In this document: piece after piece, positions 7,375-13,296 of the stretch | How positions within the stretch are numbered: position 1 is the stretch's first letter | Layout of the letters: the number at the start of each line of letters is the position of its first letter | Origin: CAWDLX01 sp046728155 | GTDB taxonomy: Bacteria; Actinomycetota; Actinomycetes; Mycobacteriales; Micromonosporaceae | Reading direction: 5' to 3' | NCBI GenBank assembly: GCA_046728155.1 | Contig: JBKPDY010000164.1 | Span: 1 to 18,230 of the forward strand | Length of the DNA: 18,230 nucleotides | Notes under the pieces: generated by a model | What the model saw: only the letters and a program-made list of their open reading frames with translations | What the model was told of the DNA's origin: nothing | Databases searched by the model: none | Made by a program: the position numbers and the translations under genes

Positions 7375-8223
7375 TCAGATGCGGCCGTCCAGTTCGGCGT
7401 AGCCGCGGATTACGGCGCCGCGGGCGATCTCCGGACCGAACGGAGCCTTCGCCACCACCAGGTCAACCTGCACGCCGTCGCAGTGCCCTTCCCGGATGAG
7501 CCACGCGAGCGTGGTCAATTCGTCGTGCTGGGCCTGGACGAACGCGAGGTCCACCACATCGCCGTGTCCAGGTAGGACGGTCGAGACCATGGGCGTTGCG
7601 CCGGACGGCGCGACCGCGTGGAGCAGCGCGGCCAGTGTGTCGGGCCATTCGACCGGGTACGAGTCCCCAAAGGACGGCGGCGCCCCTTGCTCGATGAGGT
7701 CGCCAGCAAGCAGAACTCCGGCGTCGCTGATGACGACGACCAGGTCTCCATCCGTGTGTCCGCGGCCGAAGTGGCGCAGATCCACGCTCCGGCCGCCAAG
7801 GTCCATGATGGACTCATCCACGACGAACCGGTCGGGCGTCCGTAGCTCGACCGCCGCGACCGCCGCGGCGAACCCAGGATCCCGGGCGGCGTACTCCGCC
7901 TCGATCGTCCGCTGCAACTCGGCTCCCCGCTCGCGGAGCGTGGCGGCGGCGGACTGCTGGGACCAGATCGTGGTCCCGGGCGAAGCATCGGCCACGGTCG
8001 CGTTGCCGAAGCAGTGGTCGAAATGGTGATGCGTATTGACGATCACGAGCGGCAGGGGGGTCACCCGGCGGACGTGCCCGAGCAGCTCCTCCGCCTGAGC
8101 GTCGGTGGAGAGCGTGTCCACCACGAGGGCCACCTCGCCACCGACGACCAGCGAGGCGTTCACGTCGAGCACCGGATGGCGCAGCACGTACACGTCCGAG
8201 GCGATCTCCCGCAACGGTGCCAT
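7375..8223 (-). CDS. Metallo-beta-lactamase-fold hydrolase
   Basis: A 282-residue cytosolic protein with the zinc-binding MBL fold. The HxHxDH motif is HHHFDH (65-70), followed by H156 (GRGHTDGDLVV), D175 (LLAGDLIE) and H220 (VLPGHGD), so the dinuclear metal site looks complete. The overall pattern fits the broad subclass of hydrolases acting on thioesters, lactones or similar esters; the substrate cannot be read from sequence. It begins 9 nt after the FlK-like thioesterase on the same strand, so the two are very likely one transcript, and a joint role in thioester or acyl-CoA clean-up is a reasonable inference. No individual promoter is visible. The ATG at 8223 is supported by the family-typical start (REIASDVYVLRHP). 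Confidence 0.9.
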   Translation of the reverse strand: MAPLREIASDVYVLRHPVLDVNASLVVGGEVALVVDTLSTDAQAEELLGHVRRVTPLPLVIVNTHHHFDHCFGNATVADASPGTTIWSQQSAAATLRERGAELQRTIEAEYAARDPGFAAAVAAVELRTPDRFVVDESIMDLGGRSVDLRHFGRGHTDGDLVVVISDAGVLLAGDLIEQGAPPSFGDSYPVEWPDTLAALLHAVAPSGATPMVSTVLPGHGDVVDLAFVQAQHDELTTLAWLIREGHCDGVQVDLVVAKAPFGPEIARGAVIRGYAELDGRI

Positions 8224-8232
8224 CCGGCCTCC

Positions 8233-8613
8233 TCAGGTCCGCGCCCGGTCGAGGAACCGCTGTCGATCGACGACCGCCCGCTCGACCCGCCCGGTGGCGA
8301 CCGTCTCCGTCGCGTCGCGTACGGCCACCTCGAAGATGAGCCGTCGGCCGTCCACCTCGACGAGTCGCGCCTCGGCCTCGACGATCCGACCGACCGGTGT
8401 AGCGGCCAGGTGCTCCAGCTCGACCCGGGTGCCCACGGTGGTCTGCCCGTTGGCGAGGAGTCCGTCCACCGCTCGTACCGTCGCCGCCTCGGCCAGGGCG
8501 AGCACCCGCGGGGTAGCGAGCACGTCCACGTCGCCCGTGCCCAACGCCCGTGCGGTGTCGGCCGTCGTGACACGCAGGCCGACGGTGGCCGAGGCGCCGA
8601 CGGGCACTCCCAT
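8233..8613 (-). CDS. FlK-like acyl-CoA thioesterase (hot-dog fold)
   Basis: A 126-residue single-domain protein resembling the fluoroacetyl-CoA thioesterase FlK and related small hot-dog thioesterases. In FlK the catalytic residues are T42, E50 and H76; here T34 (LATPRVLALAE), E42 and H68 (VELEHLAATPVG) have exactly the same spacing of 8 and 26 residues. Neighbouring signatures ANGQTTVGTRVE and GRIVEAEARLVEVDGRRLIF also fit. The ATG at 8613 is preferred over a longer frame to 8844, because the extension is low-complexity Arg/Pro/Ala and a leaderless-type -10 sits 7 nt before this ATG. Most FlK relatives act on ordinary acyl-CoAs, so fluoroacetate resistance should not be assumed. It is followed at 9 nt by the MBL-fold gene. 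Confidence 0.88.
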   Translation of the reverse strand: MGVPVGASATVGLRVTTADTARALGTGDVDVLATPRVLALAEAATVRAVDGLLANGQTTVGTRVELEHLAATPVGRIVEAEARLVEVDGRRLIFEVAVRDATETVATGRVERAVVDRQRFLDRART

Positions 8614-8620
8614 AGCTCGC

Positions 8621-8626
8621 AGCCTA
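8621..8626 (-). promoter_or_regulatory. Leaderless-type -10 element for the thioesterase/MBL operon
   Basis: On the minus strand TAGGCT (8626-8621) is followed by 7 nt and then the ATG. This TANNNT-N7-start arrangement is typical of actinobacterial leaderless transcripts, and there is no convincing Shine-Dalgarno sequence. No good -35 was seen. It supports the short start. Confidence 0.5.
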
Positions 8627-8716
8627 CGGGGTCGGGCACCGGTCGTTCGCGGCGATGCCCGGTCGGCCCCGGGACCGGCTACGGTCGCTGGCACGGGTAG
8701 GGCCGGCGGGCGTGGC

Positions 8717-8878
8717 CTCACCGCCGAGCAGGTCGCGCGACGGATAGCCGCGACGACCCGAGCGGTCGCACTGACCGGTCCCGGCATCTCGACCGACTCG
8801 GGGATCCCCGACTTCCGTGGCCGGAAGTTAGCGGAGTGCACCAACCGCGCTCACGGTGGCGAAGTTGCATGTCCTTGA
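8717..8878 (+). pseudogene. Sir2-family deacetylase, N-terminal remnant
   Basis: The translation LTAEQVARRIAATTRAVALT leads into GPGISTDSGIPDFRG, the NAD-binding GAGxSxxSGIPDFRG motif of sirtuins. Homology stops at 8821, where family members continue with a Gly-Val-Trp segment; here unrelated residues run to a stop at 8876-8878. No ATG or GTG in frame precedes the fragment, and the motif has Pro in place of the usual Ala (GPG for GAG). About 35 of some 250 expected residues remain, with no zinc site or catalytic histidine. This is a decayed gene truncated at both ends. It diverges from the thioesterase gene, probably the ancestral arrangement. Confidence 0.75.
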
Positions 8879-8965
8879 CCGGTCCGGCTTGGCCGGGCGG
8901 CGGGATCTGCGGCCACTCCCGCATCCCGGCACCCGACCTCTAAAGAGGCGTGTCACCATAATCAA

Positions 8966-9188
8966 TTAGTTGTTTGGCACCTCGGGCGAGGGAGTGCCGA
9001 CTGCACCATGAAGGAAGGCGTCCCTGACCGCGATGGCGGTTGCTATGTCGTTTGGGCGCGAGGGTCGGCACGGCCGTGGTGAGGATCTCTTCGAAATCTG
9101 CGCGAGGGTTCCAACGCCCGCCAATCGGCTGCATGAGCACTCCGCCCGAGTCGAACAGCACAGCGGCTGGTCGGCTCGACTCGCTCAC
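8966..9188 (-). pseudogene. HAD-family hydrolase, frameshifted N-terminal remnant
   Basis: From a GTG at 9188 the translation reads SESSRPAAVLFDSGGVLMQP and then GGRWNPRADFEEILTTAVPT, an N-terminal HAD segment with the nucleophile Asp in VLFDSGGVL. Near 9050 the frame breaks. Moving by one base restores a family-like continuation (DIATAIAVRDAFLHGAVGTP), which ends at TAA (8968-8966). The break lies at a short A run (minus-strand CCCAAAC), so a single extra A would explain it. About 70 residues remain of a normal 200 or more. The fragment points toward the Sir2 remnant, and both lack their 3' ends. Confidence 0.7.
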
Positions 9189-9249
9189 GTCGGCGAGTGT
9201 ATCGGCACACGGCGCGACGACGCATCAGCGAAGACAACGCCGGACATTA

Positions 9250-9595
9250 ACCCCACCCGTTACGGTTCTGCCGACGAAGACATGGTCGGACGCATTGGCC
9301 ACGTGCAACAACCCGGGCGAATCGATCTGCCCAACCAACTTTGTTCCGACGATCACGCTCGCCCCTCGCCACTGACCCAGGATCGGGCACAGACGAGCCG
9401 GACGGGACTCTCAAGCCACTCATGAAGGACACGTTGGTATACGTGATAACGTTCGTGAACGTCCCGTGCGCTCCCGTTGGCCCACCCCCACAGGCTACGC
9501 CGTCCCCCACAACTACGTACTTCTGTACGATCATGAATTTCGTTGACGCCGACACGGGAAAGATGCTGTACGCAGTCGAGAGCCCGGAACCATAG
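9250..9595 (+). pseudogene. 5'-truncated, frameshifted gene for an exported-type hypothetical protein
   Basis: Two reading frames join into one plausible protein C-terminus. The first (to 9363) reads TPPVTVLPTKTWSDALATCN and on to CPTNFVPTITLA. The second (from 9365) reads LATDPGSGTDEPDGTLKPLM, then LVYVITFVNVPCAPVGPPP and TTTYFCTIMNFVDADTGKML, stopping at 9595. The style, with spaced cysteines, a proline-rich stretch and a closing DADTGKMLYAVESP, recalls secreted or membrane-anchored actinobacterial hypothetical proteins. The junction is a tandem CTCGCC copy, and a 7-nt duplication accounts for the shift. No signal peptide or start codon is preserved upstream. The family is not firmly recognised. 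Confidence 0.5.
9358..9370 (+). repeat. 7-nt tandem duplication causing a frameshift
   Basis: CTCGCC occurs at 9358-9363 and again at 9365-9370, separated by one C. Removing one 7-nt copy fuses the upstream frame (TLA) directly to the downstream frame (LATDPGSG), giving a continuous ORF through this region. This is a typical slippage scar. Confidence 0.6.
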
Positions 9596-9717
9596 CTTTC
9601 GGTCCCTCAGGCAGGGCAGCGAGTCACCGGGGAAGGTCCAACCACCGTGGGGACCGCGCGGGCATGATCCACTCCGGACACTTGCGCCGGTCGGGCCGCG
9701 TATCCCACTCTTGACGC

Positions 9718-9999
9718 ATGGCCGATGCAGACAACTCGGACGCGCCCAACGACGTACACAATCAGGACCTCAGGGCACTCATTGGAGTGTTGGCCATCAT
9801 CGAGGGCCACATAAGGGCCCGAGAGATACCTGAGCACCTGACCGAGCAACTCCAGCGCCGCTTCATCTCGGTAGGATTGCTCAATGAGAGCTCACGCCGA
9901 CGCGATCTCCGCCAAGCGATCAATGACCTGAATCATCGGCTTCGTTACGCCCGAGGCGAGTACCCCGAACCGCCCGATCCGTTCCCTGTCCCGGACTAA
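9718..9999 (+). CDS. Small hypothetical protein (93 aa)
   Basis: A 93-residue hydrophilic, probably cytosolic and largely helical protein. No domain is assigned. The segments DLRALIGVLAIIEGHIRARE, DLRQAINDLNHRLRYARGEY and the short proline-rich end PEPPDPFPVPD are well formed and resemble small conserved actinobacterial hypotheticals I have seen, though I cannot name the family. The ATG at 9718 has no Shine-Dalgarno sequence and no clear -10 at leaderless distance, so the start is only moderately sure. It stands alone between a pseudogene and a convergent lipoprotein gene. There is no sign of frame damage, in contrast to its left neighbours. Confidence 0.65.
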   Translation: MADADNSDAPNDVHNQDLRALIGVLAIIEGHIRAREIPEHLTEQLQRRFISVGLLNESSRRRDLRQAINDLNHRLRYARGEYPEPPDPFPVPD

Positions 10000-10043
10000 A
10001 CAATCACAGCGGATATCCAAGCTGCCGTTACGCGGGCGATTCG

Positions 10044-10122
10044 GCAAACCTCGTACAGGATATCCGAACACCCGTACGCAATGAGCGCACAAGTCAGCCC
10101 GCAAACCTCGATACGGAATCCG
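10044..10122. repeat. Short imperfect direct repeat
   Basis: GCAAACCTCG occurs at 10044-10053 and 10101-10110, 57 nt apart. The copies are followed by the similar tails TACAGGATATCCG and ATACGGAATCCG. It lies between convergent genes and no function is evident. Confidence 0.45.
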
Positions 10123-10171
10123 GGCCCTGTCGCTGCTTCTAAATTGGGTGATTGGCTACCGAAGGCCGAGG

Positions 10172-10765
10172 CTAACCGAATGTTTCGGCGAGCTTCTGTG
10201 CCGTCGCGGGGGGTAGCGCGGGCCCCCAGAAGTTGACGCCGACCCAGACGTTGCTCGAAAGGCTCATGGTTACGCCGCTCGTACCATTGCCAGTTTTCAA
10301 ATAGGCCGGGATGCCGGAACCGATGGTTATCAGACTTACATGACCCGGAAACATTTTCGCGTCTGTATCCGCCATCGAAATGATGTCGGATGGTCCCCCA
10401 CTCCGTCCCTCAAGTACCTCCACGCGTCCATCGGTCGGGAAGTCCGGCCCCAGGGGGAAGTTGAAGACGAAAACGGCCTCGCTCTCTGTAGCTTGGACAA
10501 TCGTCGGCAATATCGAGAACCTCGGGACGATGGGGGTGAAGGCGAGCGGGCCCGCTCGTTGTATTGCCCCAGCGTCGCCAGCCTGACCTGGCGGTACATC
10601 GCGCCCCTCTGGAAATGGCCGTTCCCAACATGGTGGTGGAACCGTAGTGCGTCCACAGTTGACCCTCGGTGAATCCCCGGACGCCTGCGGCGCCGCGCAC
10701 CCGTAACTGACGGCCATCACTGGCAGGACCAGCCAGATCTTGCCCAATCGCGTAATGCGAATCAT
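10172..10765 (-). CDS. Probable secreted lipoprotein, hypothetical (197 aa)
   Basis: The protein starts MIRITRLGKIWLVLPVMAVS and reaches YGC at residues 21-23, an n-region with Arg and Lys, a hydrophobic core and a possible lipidation Cys23. The lipobox is imperfect (Ser at -3, Gly at -1). The mature part begins with a Pro/Gly-rich linker carrying two more cysteines, then a beta-rich segment (FSILPTIVQATESEAVFVFN) and a closing VWVGVNFWGPALPPATAQKL. No known domain is recognised. The ATG at 10765 is preferred over an upstream start at 10819, which would bury the signal peptide. Upstream GGGCGG lies about 9 nt away and is a weak ribosome binding site. It is convergent with the 93-residue hypothetical gene. 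Confidence 0.65.
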   Translation of the reverse strand: MIRITRLGKIWLVLPVMAVSYGCAAPQASGDSPRVNCGRTTVPPPCWERPFPEGRDVPPGQAGDAGAIQRAGPLAFTPIVPRFSILPTIVQATESEAVFVFNFPLGPDFPTDGRVEVLEGRSGGPSDIISMADTDAKMFPGHVSLITIGSGIPAYLKTGNGTSGVTMSLSSNVWVGVNFWGPALPPATAQKLAETFG

Positions 10766-11344
10766 GAAGACACACCGCCCTTGACGCTCAGCGACCAGAT
10801 TGGACCCGGTGTCGTCCACAGCGCACTACCAGCCAGCCACTTTGAGACATGCGGTCCACCGAATCGATACCCAAACGTCGCGGTCGAGGCGAGGTCCACG
10901 ACGCCGGCCCGCCGACCTACGAGTGTCGCCGCCCGAGCTCGCGCGCGTGACTCCCGTGCGCGGGACGGGTGTAGGTGAGCCAATGAAGTCGCTCGGCGGC
11001 ATCAGTCACAGCCCGCTCGGCCGCCCGACCTCGCGGGAAGTCCTCGGCCAGGATCGGGCTAAAGAAGATCATCGATGATCCGTGGAGGAAAGGGCCGCGA
11101 CGAGCCCCACGGCATTGGGCGCGGTCATTCTCTCAGACAAGATCGTTGACGAGATCCGGCTCGGGTGCGCCGTCGTTCGCGCCACAACTTCTCTGTGGAG
11201 GAGCTGACTGGGTTGATCCGCGCGACGGTCCTGCGGCCCCGAGGTGGTGCCGTAGGTTTCGGCTCTCGCGGCGTACGACGTAACGACTCTCGTCGCAGCC
11301 AGCGGACGCTAAACGGCCGCCGCGCAACCCCGTGTGCAACGGCG
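10766..11344. other. Gene-poor stretch of about 580 nt
   Basis: No supported gene is seen. Open frames here have start-to-stop lengths under 100 codons, biased Arg/Pro/Ser composition and no family resemblance. The only local structure noted is a small hairpin TCCCG-TGCG-CGGGA (10952-10965). The left end must hold the promoter of the lipoprotein gene, but no clear -10/-35 pair was found. The stretch may contain decayed coding sequence. Confidence 0.55.
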
Positions 11345-11770
11345 TTAGATGGGAGGAGGGAAGCCTTCCGGGTCGGCGGTGATCGCCCGAGCGTCGCGCA
11401 CAAGCCGCGGCCTGATCAGCGCCTGATACCGGAGCCTGTCGACTGTTACGGCGACGGAGCGTTCGCCGGGTCGGCGCTCCGGCCAGACCTGACTCAACGG
11501 CGGCCGCGCCGTATTGATCGCGGCGGTGAGGTCGGACCGGGACGTGAGCGCGCGAACGCCGTTCAGCGCGGCGACGACGGCCTCGCCACGGGCGTCGGCC
11601 ACCCTCCGAGCCGGGTGACGCGGTAGCGGGTACTCCCGGCCGCCCCGCCACGCACCCCACACTTTCGCGAGCAGTTCGACCGCGGCGCAGATGTCGGCGA
11701 CCATCTCCTCGTCCGTTGTCTGCGCCAATGCGGCGACGGCGGCGAGGGCGGCCTCCTCGTCGAACACCAC
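11345..11770 (-). CDS. Hypothetical protein (141 aa), leaderless-type start
   Basis: A 141-residue protein of unknown function, probably cytosolic. The N-terminal half is helical (DEEAALAAVAALAQTTDEEM, then ICAAVELLAKVWGAW) and the C-terminal half mixed (VDRLRYQALIRPRLVRDARA). Amino-acid composition is balanced, unlike the Arg-rich overlapping frame on the same strand, which I take as a shadow. The GTG at 11770 is chosen because a TACCGT -10 sits 7 nt upstream, the leaderless spacing, and there is no Shine-Dalgarno sequence. A 15-bp palindrome lies just upstream. It is divergent from the potassium-channel gene across 174 nt, so the two could share regulation. No domain is recognised. Confidence 0.6.
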   Translation of the reverse strand: MVFDEEAALAAVAALAQTTDEEMVADICAAVELLAKVWGAWRGGREYPLPRHPARRVADARGEAVVAALNGVRALTSRSDLTAAINTARPPLSQVWPERRPGERSVAVTVDRLRYQALIRPRLVRDARAITADPEGFPPPI

Positions 11771-11777
11771 GGGATTG

Positions 11778-11783
11778 ACGGTA
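11778..11783 (-). promoter_or_regulatory. Leaderless-type -10 element for the 141-aa gene
   Basis: The minus strand reads TACCGT (11783-11778), then 7 nt, then the GTG start at 11770. The TANNNT-N7-start layout predicts that transcription begins at or next to the start codon. Confidence 0.5.
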
Positions 11784-11787
11784 TGCC

Positions 11788-11802
11788 GAACGTCGGACGT
11801 TC
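11788..11802. promoter_or_regulatory. 15-bp perfect palindrome, candidate operator
   Basis: GAACGTC-G-GACGTTC (11788-11802) has perfect 7-bp arms around a single base. It covers about -18 to -32 from the predicted start of the leaderless gene, overlapping its -35 region, and lies in the divergent region with the potassium-channel gene. This is the position of a transcription-factor site. The binding protein is unknown. Confidence 0.5.
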
Positions 11803-11944
11803 TTCATCCGATCGGACGAGGTGATCACGCCGGGGCGCAGGTCACGATGACCGACCGGATGGGCGGTGCTCGGCTTCGCTACGCTGCCCGGTCAGGGCGT
11901 GATGGTTCCCCGAGACGCCTGCGGCAGAAAGTGATCACACACCG

Positions 11945-12811
11945 ATGCGCCTTCAGGGTGAGAGTAGGTATGAACGACTGACCGCACCCGCGCTCGTAGC
12001 TTTGGGCCTGGTGTTCCTGGCCGTGTACGCGCTCCCGATCCTCAAGCCGGATCTGTCCCCTCCCTACCAGAGAGCCTGTTATGCGATCAGCCTCGTTGTC
12101 TGGATCGTTTTCGTCGTCGACTACGCGGCTCGACTTATCCTGGCGCGTGATCGACTTCTGTTCGTCCGGCGATACTGGCTAGATCTCGTGATGATCGCCC
12201 TACCCATGTTGAGGCCTCTTCGTGCTGTCCGAGGGGTCGTGGCGCTACGGGCCATGAGCCGTGGTGGATCGCCGTTCAACCGCAGCCACGTGGTCGTAGG
12301 CGTCGCGGCCACCGTCGCAGCTGGCGGGGTAGTCGCGGCCCTGGCCATGCTTGACGCCGAGCGCGCGAACCCACACGCCAATATCAAGACGTATGGGGAC
12401 GCGCTGTGGTGGGCGTTGTCGACCATGGCCACCGTTGGCTACGGCGACCGATATCCAACCACGGCCGAAGGTCGTTTGGTCGCCGGCGGGTTGATGCTCG
12501 GGGGCATCGCGCTGCTCGGTGTCATCACAGCGTCTCTAGCGTCATGGTTCGTTGAACGCCTCGGACAAGCGACCAGGATCGAGCAGGAGACGCTTACTGT
12601 CGTTCAGGCGCTCCGCGATGAGCTCGACGCGATCCGCGAGGAACTGCGGGCAGCCAATGCTCCGCACGGTGCTGGTGCCGGAAACAGATCCCTGTACGAC
12701 GCCGTTGACGATCGGTCGATCGAAGGCCCATCGCCGGGACCGCCCGACGCAGACTCACATGTCCCATGTGGATGCTGGCGATCAGGCAATTCGCCAACCT
12801 TAGAGCCCTGA
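11945..12811 (+). CDS. Voltage-gated-type potassium channel
   Basis: A 288-residue membrane protein that should form a tetrameric K+ channel. Hydrophobic helices lie at about 14-34, 44-66, 73-90, 115-136 and 176-203. The pore helix and selectivity filter read ALWWALSTMATVGYGDRYPT, with TVGYGD at 163-168. A short arginine-bearing segment (RPLRAVRGVVALRAMSR, 90-106) sits where a voltage-sensor S4 would be, although the charges are sparse. After the last helix comes a coiled coil (about 211-236, QETLTVVQALRDELDAIREE), often a tetramerisation element. The last 50 residues are low-complexity and end in an odd Cys-rich tail, possibly a late extension. The ATG at 11945 is chosen because the first helix follows normally; AGAAAG upstream is a weak binding site. 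Confidence 0.88.
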   Translation: MRLQGESRYERLTAPALVALGLVFLAVYALPILKPDLSPPYQRACYAISLVVWIVFVVDYAARLILARDRLLFVRRYWLDLVMIALPMLRPLRAVRGVVALRAMSRGGSPFNRSHVVVGVAATVAAGGVVAALAMLDAERANPHANIKTYGDALWWALSTMATVGYGDRYPTTAEGRLVAGGLMLGGIALLGVITASLASWFVERLGQATRIEQETLTVVQALRDELDAIREELRAANAPHGAGAGNRSLYDAVDDRSIEGPSPGPPDADSHVPCGCWRSGNSPTLEP

Positions 12812-13181
12812 GGCGGCGTCTCGGTCCCCCTCGCCGGACCCTCGCCGGCAGCGCAAGCAAGCCGTGCGCAAAGACGTTGGCGGTTGGCCAGGCCCGGATC
12901 GTCGCCCAGCGGCAGGTACGGGACCGGAGCGCATGGCTTGCCCGATGCGGCGAAACGATTGCTGGGTCACTGCGATATCCCGTCTAGGTGAGTAGCCGTC
13001 CACGCTCGGCCGAGGACGGTACGCGGCCTGAGCGCCGGGCGAGCACCCGGCTCGGCCTACGCGCGCGGTCGGCGGTGACATCGTGGGAGAAGTGGGCCCT
13101 CCAAACAGACATCGCGACCCGGCCGAGGTACACGGCTACCGGCATGCAGTCGCGAGCTACGGCGAACGCGCAAGCTGCCGG
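12812..13181. other. Intergenic region between the channel gene and the SDR terminator
   Basis: Of the 485 nt between the two convergent genes (12812-13296), this is the part left of the terminator. Frames crossing it lack family resemblance. A short open stretch near 12860-12987 reads QARIVAQRQVRDRSAWLARC, but it has no supported start and may be decayed coding sequence. No tRNA is apparent. A small RNA ending at the 13193-13233 hairpin is possible but not demonstrated. Confidence 0.45.
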
Positions 13182-13192
13182 CGGTGCAGACG

Positions 13193-13233
13193 CACCGACA
13201 GAAACCCCGGTCCCACGGGCGGGGTTTTCGGTG
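13193..13233. terminator. Strong bidirectional intrinsic terminator
   Basis: AAACCCCG (13202-13209) pairs with CGGGGTTT (13220-13227), and the stem continues, after a 3-nt bulge on the left, with CACCGA (13193-13198) and TCGGTG (13228-13233): 14 pairs in all. The plus strand has TTTT after the G run. It lies 64-104 nt beyond the SDR stop and about 380 nt beyond the channel stop. The left arm can alternatively form CGGTGC-AGAC-GCACCG (13182-13197). Confidence 0.8.
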
Positions 13234-13296
13234 TCCGGCAGAGGTCCGTGCTGCCGGGCGCGTTTCCCGGCCTTGTTTTGGACTGCGCTTTGTCCC

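Noticed and set aside
8233..8844. Longer 203-codon version of the thioesterase
   Set aside because: The added N-terminus is antisense to the Sir2 remnant and of low complexity; the ATG at 8613 has a leaderless -10 and matches family length.
9247..9555. 102-codon minus-strand frame opposite the frameshifted pseudogene
   Set aside because: The plus-strand frames read as a protein C-terminus joined by a 7-nt duplication, whereas this frame has no domain and its end is Arg-rich.
10800..11078. 92-codon plus-strand frame in the gene-poor stretch
   Set aside because: Basic low-complexity composition and no recognised motif. No ribosome binding site was seen.
11082..11207. 41-codon plus ORF reading GAVILSDKIVDEIRLG
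   Set aside because: The segment looks protein-like, but it is short, has no start signal and no family match. It could be a remnant, but I cannot support it.
11133..11828. 231-codon minus-strand frame overlapping the 141-aa gene
   Set aside because: Extremely Arg-rich and repetitive. The 11345-11770 frame has balanced composition and a promoter at the right distance.
13140..13233. Possible tRNA before the terminator
   Set aside because: There is no acceptor stem, anticodon arm or T-loop consensus upstream of the hairpin; the suggestive small stem is an alternative fold of the terminator arm.
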